The position numbers and the translations under genes are program-made. Below the pieces are notes generated by a model. The model did no database searches. It saw only the letters and a list, made by a program, of their open reading frames with translations, and was not told where the DNA came from. Source: CAVPEV01 sp963703555 (GTDB lineage: Bacteria; Actinomycetota; Actinomycetes; Actinomycetales; Cellulomonadaceae). Taken from it: DNA of 12,069 bases. Numbering within the stretch: position 1 is the stretch's first letter; each line of letters opens with the position of its first letter. Where the stretch lies: assembly GCA_963703555.1 (NCBI GenBank), contig CAVPEV010000011.1:1-12069 (forward strand), given 5' to 3'. Shown one piece after another: positions 1 through 6,328 of the stretch.

Positions 1-2
1 CG

Positions 3-326
3 GCGGAGCATGGCGGGATCGTGGTCGGCCTGCTGCCCGGGACCGACCGCGCGGAGGGCAACCGGGACCTCACCGTGGCGATCCCCACCGGCCTCGGCGA
101 GCTGCGCAACGGGCTCGTCGTGCGCGCCGCGGACGTCGTGGTGGCGGTCGGCGGCTCCTGGGGCACGCTCAGCGAGGTGGCGCTCGCGGTGCGCACCGGG
201 GTGCCCGTCGTCGCGATCGACGGCTGGCGGGTCGAGGACGGGGCGGGCGAACCGTCCGGCGTGCGCCACGTGCCGGACGTCGAGCAGGCGCTGGTCGAGC
301 TCGACCGGCTGCTCACGGGCGGGTGA
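3..326 (+). CDS. SLOG/TIGR00725-family protein, 3' part only
   Basis: This is the C-terminal ~107 residues of a gene that starts before the window. The readable frame is open from base 3, and the stop is TGA at 324-326. The pattern GIVVGLLPG, then AIPTGLGELRN, then AVGGSWGTLSE matches the Rossmann-like SLOG fold of TIGR00725 / lysine-decarboxylase-like (LOG-related) proteins; the glycine-rich GG.WGTLSE segment is the usual nucleotide or phosphate-binding loop. LOG relatives cleave cytokinin ribotides or bind nucleotides, but TIGR00725 members have no firmly assigned substrate, so no reaction is claimed. A GTG at 21 could be called as a start, but homologous-looking sequence continues upstream of it, so I treat the gene as 5'-truncated by the window edge. 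It runs in the same direction as the antitoxin-like gene that follows. Confidence 0.8.
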   Translation, partial: AEHGGIVVGLLPGTDRAEGNRDLTVAIPTGLGELRNGLVVRAADVVVAVGGSWGTLSEVALAVRTGVPVVAIDGWRVEDGAGEPSGVRHVPDVEQALVELDRLLTGG

Positions 327-398
327 CGGCCCGGGAACCTCGTCCGGCGCCGCCACAGCCGCGGTGTGAGACTGACCGCGAGACCGGCCGCCGGCCGG

Positions 399-596
399 GT
401 GCGAAAGGGAACCCCCACGGGCATCGGCGACTTCCTGGACAAGGCGCAGGAGACCGTCAAGGGGCACGAGGACCAGGTGAAGGAGGGCCTCGACAAAGCC
501 GCGGACTTCATCAAGAGCAAGACCGACGACGCCGGCGACACCAAGGTCGACGAGGCCGTCGCCCGCGCAAAGGAGCTGATGGACAAGCAGGACTGA
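399..596 (+). CDS. Rv0909/MT0933-type antitoxin-like small protein
   Basis: This is a short, charged, helical protein. After a poorly conserved leader it reads GIGDFLDKAQETVKGHED, followed by repeated amphipathic segments rich in K, D, E and A (DKAADF, DEAVARAKELMDKQ). This is the layout of the actinobacterial MT0933/Rv0909-type antitoxin family (PF14013, small soluble helical proteins). No toxin gene is adjacent: the 5' neighbour is a SLOG protein and the 3' neighbour is a convergent HAD phosphatase, so a toxin-antitoxin role is only a family label. The start is uncertain. GTG codons occur at 366 and 399 with no good ribosome site. The best site (AAAGGGA, 404-410) lies 6 bases before an ACG at 417, which is exactly where family members usually begin (M-G-I...). 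I give the GTG at 399 as the nearest standard start. Confidence 0.65.
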   Translation: MRKGTPTGIGDFLDKAQETVKGHEDQVKEGLDKAADFIKSKTDDAGDTKVDEAVARAKELMDKQD

Positions 597-610
597 CCTG
601 CCGCTCGGGC

Positions 611-642
611 AGGGCCGGTCGGGGCCGGTCCCGGCCGGCCCT
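611..642. terminator. Candidate bidirectional terminator hairpin
   Basis: AGGGCCGG (611-618) is the exact reverse complement of CCGGCCCT (635-642), and the loop itself can pair further. It lies between the stop of the antitoxin-like gene (596) and the convergent stop of the HAD gene (673). There is no real U-tract, as is common for terminators in high-GC actinobacteria. Confidence 0.5.
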
Positions 643-672
643 TCGTCTGCCTGCGGTCGCGCGGGCCGGGCC

Positions 673-1404
673 TCACCAGGGCGAGGTGCCCAGCACCGCA
701 CGGCCCACGGCGGCGAGCCCGTCCACCCGGCGCAGCCGCGGGTGCGCGGCCAGGTCGGCGGGCAGCACGACGGCCGGGTCGACGGCGTAGGTCAGCGCCC
801 CCGCCCCCAGGGCGGCGCGCGTGCCGGTCGGGGAGTCCTCGACCGCGGCGCACCGGCGCGGGTCCACCCGCAGCCGACGTGCCGCCGCGAGGTAGCCGTC
901 CGGGGCCGGCTTGGGCCGGACCGCTCCGTCGCCGGCGACGACCGCGCCGAACACCCCCTCCGGCGCCTGCGCGACGACGCCCTCCACGATCGACGTGTGC
1001 GTCGCCGTGACCAGCGCGCACGGCACGCCGACCCGACGCAGGGCAGCGAGCAGCCCGAGTGCTCCGGGTCGCCACGGCAGGCCCCGGCGCAGCACCGCGG
1101 CGACACCCGCGTGCAGCCGCTCGGCCACTTCGTCGGACGGCAGCGGGACGCCGCGGCGTGCGATCTCGGCGGTCAGGGCGGGCACGGACCAGCCGAGCAC
1201 CGCCTCGCCGTCGTCGGGCCGCCACACCCCGCCGTGCGAACGGACGAGCGAGCCGACGACACCCGCCCAGACGGTCTCGGTGTCCAGCAGGGTGCCGTCC
1301 ATGTCGAACAGGACGGCGTCCGGGCGTGGGTCGTCGGGCGCCGGGCCGTCCCACGGCTCGAGGCCGTGCAGCACCGGTCCGGGTCGCCTCAGCAGGTCGG
1401 CCAC
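673..1404 (-). CDS. HAD-superfamily phosphatase (beta-phosphoglucomutase/GPH-like)
   Basis: The product is 243 residues and cytosolic. All four HAD motifs are visible. Motif I is DMDGTLLDTE, with nucleophile Asp34 and acid/base Asp36. Motif II is LVTAT, around Thr133. Motif III is Lys165 in RPKPAPDGY. Motif IV is Glu189-Asp190 in EDSPTGT. The spacing between motifs I and II leaves room for an alpha-helical C1 cap (about 45-115), as in subfamily IA phosphatases and phosphomutases (phosphoglycolate phosphatase, beta-phosphoglucomutase, small sugar-phosphate phosphatases). The substrate cannot be read from sequence. The N-terminal ~30 residues are Pro/Asp-rich and lie outside the fold. The start is GTG at 1404, chosen because GAGGTG sits about 6 bases upstream; an ATG at 1409 is in another frame. 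The gene ends against a shared terminator with the upstream plus-strand gene and diverges from the flavin oxidoreductase. Confidence 0.9.
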   Translation of the reverse strand: MADLLRRPGPVLHGLEPWDGPAPDDPRPDAVLFDMDGTLLDTETVWAGVVGSLVRSHGGVWRPDDGEAVLGWSVPALTAEIARRGVPLPSDEVAERLHAGVAAVLRRGLPWRPGALGLLAALRRVGVPCALVTATHTSIVEGVVAQAPEGVFGAVVAGDGAVRPKPAPDGYLAAARRLRVDPRRCAAVEDSPTGTRAALGAGALTYAVDPAVVLPADLAAHPRLRRVDGLAAVGRAVLGTSPW

Positions 1405-1899
1405 GCCATCACCTCGACGGGGGCGGGGCGGCGGGCGTGACGGCCGGCCATCGCAGGCCCCCCTCCGCTCGGCACCGGCGCCCGGCCGGCCCGCCCATCG
1501 TCACCCCGGACCGGACCCGCGGGAAGGAGCGGGCCGCAGAATTCACCGGGACGTAACGCCCGCACCGGCGCCGTCACACGGCGGAGCGGGCTCGTAACGT
1601 CGGGCTTACCGGGGCGCGGGTGCGGCGGCGCGGGTGCCGGGCCGGGGGCGCCCCGGCGGCGCCGGGACGGGCGCGGGTGCCGCGGTGTGCGCGGTGCCCC
1701 CGGGGTCCGAGGCCCTGACAGCGGGCGGCACCGTGGGGGTACCGCTGGCCGCCCAGCCCTGGGGCGACACGCCCGGCCGGTGCGTGGACCGACCGTCCCG
1801 GGATGCGGTGGATGGTGAGCGTCTCCGGAGCCCAGGGCTGAGCGTCCGGCCGGCGGAGGTCCGGCCGGGGCGGCGTCCCGGCGGACGTACGCTCCGGGC
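1405..1899. other. Divergent intergenic region, no convincing gene
   Basis: This stretch of 495 bases lies between the divergent HAD and flavin oxidoreductase genes. Open frames here are low-complexity Arg/Pro/Gly translations typical of noncoding high-GC DNA, and I see no family motif. Visible items are two direct copies of CGTAACG (1552-1558 and 1593-1599), a small hairpin CGCCGT-CAC-ACGGCG (1569-1583) between them, and the -10-like element of the downstream gene at 1888. It should carry the promoters of both flanking genes. Confidence 0.5.
1888..1893 (+). promoter_or_regulatory. -10 element of a leaderless start for the oxidoreductase
   Basis: TACGCT fits the actinobacterial TANNNT -10 consensus and ends 6 bases before the GTG at 1900. 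That spacing places transcription start at or next to the initiation codon, so the mRNA would be leaderless. No Shine-Dalgarno sequence and no clear -35 are visible. The same hexamer at the same spacing precedes the histidine kinase gene. Confidence 0.5.
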
Positions 1900-3018
1900 G
1901 TGGCCCTCCTCTTCGACCCCCTGACCCTGCGCGGCACGACATTGCGCAACCGCGTCTGGCTGCCCCCGATGTGCCAGTACTCGGCGCTCGACGGCGTGCC
2001 GAACGACTGGCACCTGGTCCACCTGGGCGCCCGGGCGGCCGGCGGGTTCGGGCTGGTGATCGCCGAGGCGACCGCAGTGGTCCCCGAGGGCCGCATCACG
2101 CCGCAGGACGTGGGCCTCTGGAACGACGCCCAGGCCGGGGCTTGGCAGCGGATCACGGACGTGGTGCACGCCCGCGGCGCGCACGTCGGTGTCCAGCTGC
2201 AGCATGCCGGGCGCAAGGCCTCGACGTACCGGCCGTTCCATGAGGGCGACGGCTCGGTGCCGGCTGCCCAGGGTGGTTGGACGACCGTCGCGCCCTCCGC
2301 GGTCCCGTTCCCCGGGCTCCGGGAGCCGGTGGCCCTGTCCGACGACGAGGTGGCCGCCATCCCGGGCGCATTCGCCGCTGCGGCCGCCCGCGCCCTGGCG
2401 GCCGGCTTCGACACGGTCGAGCTGCACGCCGCGCACGGGTACCTGCTGCACCAGTTCCTCTCCCCGTTGTCGAACCTGCGCACGGACCGGTGGGGAGGCT
2501 CGCCGGAGAACCGCGCCCGGCTGCTCGTCGAGACCACCGACGCGGTACGGGCCGTGTGGCCCGACGACCGCCCGCTGCTGGTCCGGCTGTCCGCGACCGA
2601 CTGGACCGAGGGAGGTCTGACCGTGGACGACGTCGCCGCAGTCGCCGAGGTGCTCCGCGACCACGGGGTCGACCTCATCGACGTGTCGACCGGCGGCAAC
2701 CTGCCGGTGCCGGTCCCGGTGGCTCCCGGCTACCAGGTGACCCACGCCCGGCGGGTGCGCGAGGTGTCCGGGCTGCCGGTGGCCGCCGTCGGCGTCATCA
2801 CCACCGGCGCCCAGGCCGAGCAGATCCTCGCCGAGGGGTCCGCCGACGCCGTCCTGGTCGGCCGCGCCGCCCTGGCCGACCCGTTCTGGCCGCTGCATGC
2901 CGCGCACGATCTGGGCGTGACGCTGCCGACGCCGGCCTTCGCGGGCGCCGACGCGCGCGTGCCGCCCGGCGAGCCGACCGGATGGCCGGTCCAGTACGAG
3001 CGCGGCGCCCCGCGCTGA
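1900..3018 (+). CDS. NADH:flavin oxidoreductase / NADPH dehydrogenase (old yellow enzyme, YqjM-like)
   Basis: The 372-residue TIM-barrel FMN enzyme has the full family length. FMN and substrate landmarks of the YqjM (thermophilic-like) class are present: PPMCQY near the N-terminus with Cys25 and Tyr27 (the flavin-tuning Cys of YqjM); QLQHAGRKAS around 99-107; the substrate-binding pair His176/His179 in HAAHGYLLHQFLSP; RTDRWGGS at 194-201; and the phosphate-binding end VGVITTG...VLVGRAALADP (298-328). Enzymes of this class reduce activated C=C bonds of enones, nitro compounds or similar electrophiles with NADPH, in the cytosol; the physiological substrate is unknown here. The start is GTG at 1900, supported by the -10-like TACGCT just upstream and the conserved opening LFDPLTLRGTTLRNR. 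It ends inside a palindrome shared with the convergent response regulator gene and is probably transcribed alone. Confidence 0.93.
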   Translation: MALLFDPLTLRGTTLRNRVWLPPMCQYSALDGVPNDWHLVHLGARAAGGFGLVIAEATAVVPEGRITPQDVGLWNDAQAGAWQRITDVVHARGAHVGVQLQHAGRKASTYRPFHEGDGSVPAAQGGWTTVAPSAVPFPGLREPVALSDDEVAAIPGAFAAAAARALAAGFDTVELHAAHGYLLHQFLSPLSNLRTDRWGGSPENRARLLVETTDAVRAVWPDDRPLLVRLSATDWTEGGLTVDDVAAVAEVLRDHGVDLIDVSTGGNLPVPVPVAPGYQVTHARRVREVSGLPVAAVGVITTGAQAEQILAEGSADAVLVGRAALADPFWPLHAAHDLGVTLPTPAFAGADARVPPGEPTGWPVQYERGAPR

Positions 3019-3032
3019 CCGGCCCGGTCAGC
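3014..3032. terminator. Palindrome holding both convergent stop codons
   Basis: GCTGACCGG (3014-3022), one central C, then CCGGTCAGC (3024-3032) is a perfect 9-bp inverted repeat; as RNA it could fold as a 7-bp stem with a 5-base loop. The plus-strand stop TGA (3016-3018) lies in the left arm and the minus-strand stop TGA (3028-3030) lies in the right arm. It is likely a minimal bidirectional terminator separating the oxidoreductase from the response regulator. Confidence 0.55.
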
Positions 3033-3696
3033 TCCCTGCCGCCTGGCCACCCAGCCCGGCCCGGTCGACGACCAGCGCCAGCTGGGTCCGGTTGGTCAGG
3101 CCGAGCTTGGTCAGAGCCCGCCCAAGGTGCGTCTTGACGGTGGCCTCACTCACGTAGGCGCGGGCGGCGACCTGGGCGTTGGTCAGCCCGGCGGCGACCC
3201 CCTGGGCGATCTCCAGCTCCTTGACGGTCAGCCGCGCGAGCCGGTCGCGCGCCTCGCGCGCGACGCGAGCCGACGGATCGGCGTGGATCTGCTCCAGAAC
3301 GATCCGCTGCGCCCGCGGCGACAGCGCCGCCTCTCCCGCAGCGACGTCGCGGACGGCGCCGACGATCTCGTCCGGGGCGGCGTCCTTGGCAACGAAGCCG
3401 TCCACGCCGGCGACCACCGCCTCGAGGATGAGCGCCGGGGTGTCGAAGGCGGTGACCGCGACGACTCCCGGCGGGTGCGGCAGGGCACGCAGCGCCATGG
3501 TCGCCGCGACGCCGCCCATGCGCGTCATCTTGAGGTCCATCACCACGACGTCGGGGTGGTGGGCCTGGACGGCGGTCACCACCTCGTCACCGTCGGACGC
3601 CTCGCCCACCACCTCGATGCCCTGGGCAGCGTTCAGGATCTGCCCGAACAGGAAGCGGACCATCGGGTCGTCGTCCACGACGAGCACCCTCAACAC
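3028..3696 (-). CDS. NarL/LuxR-type two-component response regulator
   Basis: The 222-residue protein has the classical two-domain layout. The receiver domain (about 2-120) shows the acidic triad DDD (8-10), phospho-acceptor Asp54 in VVMDLKM, Thr82 and Lys104 (FVAKDA). The C-terminal LuxR/GerE helix-turn-helix (about 156-210) reads LTVKELEIAQGVAAGLTNAQ, then VSEATVKTHLGRALTKLGL. Phosphorylation by the neighbouring kinase should drive dimerisation and promoter binding. A longer open frame extends upstream, but the fold starts at LRVLVVDDD, so I choose the GTG at 3696. That start lies 10 bases after the kinase stop (3707), so the pair is one operon with the kinase first. A TAGGCT hexamer overlaps the kinase stop 7 bases before the GTG; it could be an internal leaderless promoter or chance. 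Targets cannot be read from the sequence. Confidence 0.93.
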   Translation of the reverse strand: MLRVLVVDDDPMVRFLFGQILNAAQGIEVVGEASDGDEVVTAVQAHHPDVVVMDLKMTRMGGVAATMALRALPHPPGVVAVTAFDTPALILEAVVAGVDGFVAKDAAPDEIVGAVRDVAAGEAALSPRAQRIVLEQIHADPSARVAREARDRLARLTVKELEIAQGVAAGLTNAQVAARAYVSEATVKTHLGRALTKLGLTNRTQLALVVDRAGLGGQAAGS

Positions 3697-3706
3697 AGCC
3701 CTGAGC

Positions 3707-5245
3707 CTAGGGCCCGCCCCCGACACCCGGAGCCGCGCCCGCCCGCTGCGGCGGGGCGGACTGCCAGGGCACGTGCGCGCGGACGACGAACCACCCATCG
3801 GCGGGCGCGGCGTCGAACGTGCCGCCGAGCGCCAGCGCACGCTCGGCCATGCCGCGCAGCCCGGCCCCGCCACCCGGGATCGGCCCGCCCTCGGTGCCGC
3901 CGGCGCCCCGCGGTGCGCAGGGAGCACCTGATGCGTCGAGGGCGACGGGGACCGGGTGCGGCGCGGCCACCGGCCCGGTCAGCGGGTTGCGGACGACGAT
4001 CTCCACCCCGGCGCCCGGCCTGGCTCGCACGTCGACGTCCACGTGCGCACCGGGTGCGTGCTTGAGGGCGTTGGTCAACGACTCCTGGACGATCCGATAG
4101 ACGGCCCGGGTCAACGCCGCCGGCGCCTCGTCCTGGTCGGCGACGAACAGCGTCGCCGAGACATCGGCGCCGACCGCCCGGGCCTCGTCGACCAGCCGCG
4201 GCAGGTCGCCGAGCGCCGGGGCCGCCCCGGGCTCGGTGGCCGTGGACGCGTCACGCAGGGACGCGACAAGCGTGCGCATCTCCTCCAGGGCGCGGTGCGC
4301 GCTGTCACGCATCGAGCGGGCGGCCGCAGGCACGTCGGTCATCGGGTCGCCCGCCGTCGCCTCCAGCGCCGCGGCGCGCAGCGACACCAGGGACAGGTGG
4401 TGGGCAACCGTGTCATGCATCTCGCGCGCGATGAGCTCGCGCTCGTCCTGCCGGGACAGCTCGGTCCGCAGCTCCGCCGCGGCCCGCGCGTGCTGCTCGG
4501 CGGCACCGGTCGCGGTACGCGCCCGCTCGGCGTAGCGGCGCGCCAGCCCGGCGGCGACGGCGATCGCCACCAGCAGCACACCGAGCACCACGTAGCCGGC
4601 GGGCTCCAGGTGGGTCCGGACGCCCGCGGCATCGGTGCTGGCGAAGATCACGTCGTCGCCGACGCGGGCCGCGTCGCGCCACAGCGACACCGCGGTGGCC
4701 AGCCCTGCCGCCAGGCCGCACACCATGGCGTCGACGCGGGGGCGCCGTGCGATGACCCAGGTCAGAGCCAGCAGCGGCGCGAACGCATCGAGGGGGAAGA
4801 CCAGCGCCAGCAGCGCTGTGCCGAGACACACCTGCACGGGGTACCGCGCGCGCCCGACCAAGGCGAATGCACCCACCAAGCTCGCCAGCGTCCCGAGGAC
4901 CGCAAGGACCGCACTCTGGCCGGCCGCCTGTGCCGCGTTGCCGGCGAAGGAGACGGCGACCAACGACGAGGACACGGCGACGAGGACCGCCATGATCGTC
5001 CCGAGCACGGAGCGTAGGCGCCGGTCTCGGGGGTCGGCCAGCACGTCACGCATGGTCCAGCGCCGACCTGATGGGGGGATGGGTGCGCCGGGCGGTGCCG
5101 CCAGCGGCCGGACCCGTGGTGGCCGGCGCATGCCCGGCGGAGCGGCGCGCCAGGCGGTGGGCGTCCCCAGGGCCGGCGGCCGCGTCCCGGCACCGGGCGG
5201 GGGCGGGCCGGCCCAACCGGGCGGCACTGCCGGGCCGGAACTCAT
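3707..5245 (-). CDS. Membrane sensor histidine kinase, HisKA_3/NarX type
   Basis: The 512-residue kinase is the partner of the downstream NarL-type regulator. Residues 1-65 are a proline/glycine/alanine-rich cytoplasmic tail. About five or six hydrophobic segments follow (roughly 78-100, 112-131, 136-150, 155-167, 173-187, 218-234) with only short loops, so it has no large external sensor domain and probably senses within or near the membrane. A helical linker leads to the HisKA_3 dimerisation domain, with phospho-acceptor His277 in EREMHDTVAHHLS-like context (AREMHDTVAHHLS). The HATPase domain shows the N box IVQESLTNALKHA (Asn392) and G box GGGAGLRGMAERA. A Pro/Gly/Ala-rich insertion (about 421-458) separates these boxes and is longer than usual. 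The start is ATG at 5245, picked because the leaderless-type -10 TACGCT lies 6 bases upstream; the open frame further upstream is not protein-like. It diverges from the DUF4352 gene. Confidence 0.92.
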   Translation of the reverse strand: MSSGPAVPPGWAGPPPPGAGTRPPALGTPTAWRAAPPGMRRPPRVRPLAAPPGAPIPPSGRRWTMRDVLADPRDRRLRSVLGTIMAVLVAVSSSLVAVSFAGNAAQAAGQSAVLAVLGTLASLVGAFALVGRARYPVQVCLGTALLALVFPLDAFAPLLALTWVIARRPRVDAMVCGLAAGLATAVSLWRDAARVGDDVIFASTDAAGVRTHLEPAGYVVLGVLLVAIAVAAGLARRYAERARTATGAAEQHARAAAELRTELSRQDERELIAREMHDTVAHHLSLVSLRAAALEATAGDPMTDVPAAARSMRDSAHRALEEMRTLVASLRDASTATEPGAAPALGDLPRLVDEARAVGADVSATLFVADQDEAPAALTRAVYRIVQESLTNALKHAPGAHVDVDVRARPGAGVEIVVRNPLTGPVAAPHPVPVALDASGAPCAPRGAGGTEGGPIPGGGAGLRGMAERALALGGTFDAAPADGWFVVRAHVPWQSAPPQRAGAAPGVGGGP

Positions 5246-5251
5246 GTCCGT

Positions 5252-5257
5252 AGCGTA
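5252..5257 (-). promoter_or_regulatory. -10 element of a leaderless start for the kinase operon
   Basis: On the minus strand TACGCT is followed by 6 bases and then the ATG of the kinase at 5245. The hexamer and spacing match those before the oxidoreductase gene at 1900. No Shine-Dalgarno sequence lies between it and the ATG, and no convincing -35 was seen. Confidence 0.5.
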
Positions 5258-5426
5258 GAGGCGGCCCTGCGCAGCCGAGTCAGCCCATCGGCCGATCATC
5301 CCGGTGCCGGGATACGACCTCCGGCCAGCACGGTGTGGCCACTCGGGCGACGCGGCGCGCACCGCCCGGCCAGGACGATTCCGAACGCGTCCCGTGCGGG
5401 ACGTCCGCATCGTTCGAGGAGTCGTC

Positions 5427-6128
5427 ATGAGCCAGTACCAACCCGCCGGTCCGACAGGCCCCGGCGTCGACCCGACCACCGGGCTGCCCTACCCCGCGTC
5501 CGCACCGCCGCAGCAGCGCTCGTGGTTCAGGCGGCACAAGGTGCTCACCGCTCTCGGCGGGATCGTCGCGCTCGTCGTCGTCATCTCGCTGGCGAGCAAG
5601 GGCGGGGGCACGGCCACCGGCGCCGCGGCATCACAGCCGGCCGCCGCTCCGGGAGCCTCTCAGGGTGCCTCCGAAGCCTCGTCCCCGACCCCCTCCGAGG
5701 CGTCCGCCTCCGAGGCAGCCCCGGAGCAGCCCGCGGCGGTCATCGGCACGGCCGTCCGGGACGGCAAGTTCGAGTTCACCGTCACCCAGGTCGAGACCGG
5801 CGTGAAGCGCATCGGCAACGATGTGCTGGGCCAGGACGCGCAGGGCCAGTTCGTGCTGCTCCACCTCACCGTGACGAACATCGGTACCGAGGCGCAGTAC
5901 TTCGACGGCTCGAGCCAGAAGCTGCACGACGCCGCCGGCCGCACGTTCTCGGCCGACACCACCGCAGGCATCTACCTGGACCAGTCGAACAGCTTCCTCA
6001 ACCAGATCAACCCGGGGAACAGCGTGCAGGGGATCGTCGTCTTCGACGTGCCGGCCGACACGGTGCTGACCACCGCCGAGGTGCACGACTCGGCCTTCTC
6101 CGGTGGCGTCACCGTGACGCTCGGCTGA
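5427..6128 (+). CDS. DUF4352 (telokin-like) membrane-anchored protein
   Basis: The 233-residue protein has a cytoplasmic Pro/Gly/Gln-rich N-terminus (about 1-30), a basic stop-transfer patch (RRHK, 35-38), one hydrophobic segment (about 39-56), then a low-complexity Ala/Ser/Pro/Glu linker (about 60-104) and an extracellular beta-rich domain (about 106-230). The domain reads GTAVRDGKFEFTVTQVETG...GQFVLLHLTVTNIGTEAQ, and later GIVVFDVPAD, which is the DUF4352/telokin-like immunoglobulin-type pattern (PF11611). Such domains are common on actinobacterial and Firmicute surfaces and have no defined activity. The start is ATG at 5427, with CGAGGAG ending 5 bases upstream; an in-frame upstream extension exists but lacks protein character. 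It is transcribed away from the two-component operon, across a 181-base gap. A regulatory or sensory link to that kinase is possible but only inferred. Confidence 0.85.
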   Translation: MSQYQPAGPTGPGVDPTTGLPYPASAPPQQRSWFRRHKVLTALGGIVALVVVISLASKGGGTATGAAASQPAAAPGASQGASEASSPTPSEASASEAAPEQPAAVIGTAVRDGKFEFTVTQVETGVKRIGNDVLGQDAQGQFVLLHLTVTNIGTEAQYFDGSSQKLHDAAGRTFSADTTAGIYLDQSNSFLNQINPGNSVQGIVVFDVPADTVLTTAEVHDSAFSGGVTVTLG

Positions 6129-6328
6129 GCCGGCGGTCCGGCGGTGCCGGCGCGCGGGGCAGGGTGCCGCACGCCGGCCCGGCGCCTCGCCGCGGCCAGT
6201 TCGGCCAGCTCGAGGACGACGGGTTCACGGCCCGGGCCGGCCCAGGGTCGGCGCGGCCGGTGCGAACCGGACCTATCCTCTCCTCGGCCCGGTCCCGCAG
6301 GGCGGGCGTGCGACGACGAAGGACACGC

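Noticed and set aside
742..1597. Plus-strand frames opposite the HAD gene
   Set aside because: The minus-strand HAD protein has all four catalytic motifs; the opposite frames are Arg/Pro-rich shadows.
1389..2907. Long minus-strand frames opposite the flavin oxidoreductase and intergenic region
   Set aside because: They are antisense shadows of the oxidoreductase with no protein-like pattern; they cross the HAD start region.
5246..5479. N-terminal extension of the histidine kinase to 5479
   Set aside because: The extra 78 residues have no protein character and precede a good -10 element placed 6 bases before the ATG at 5245.
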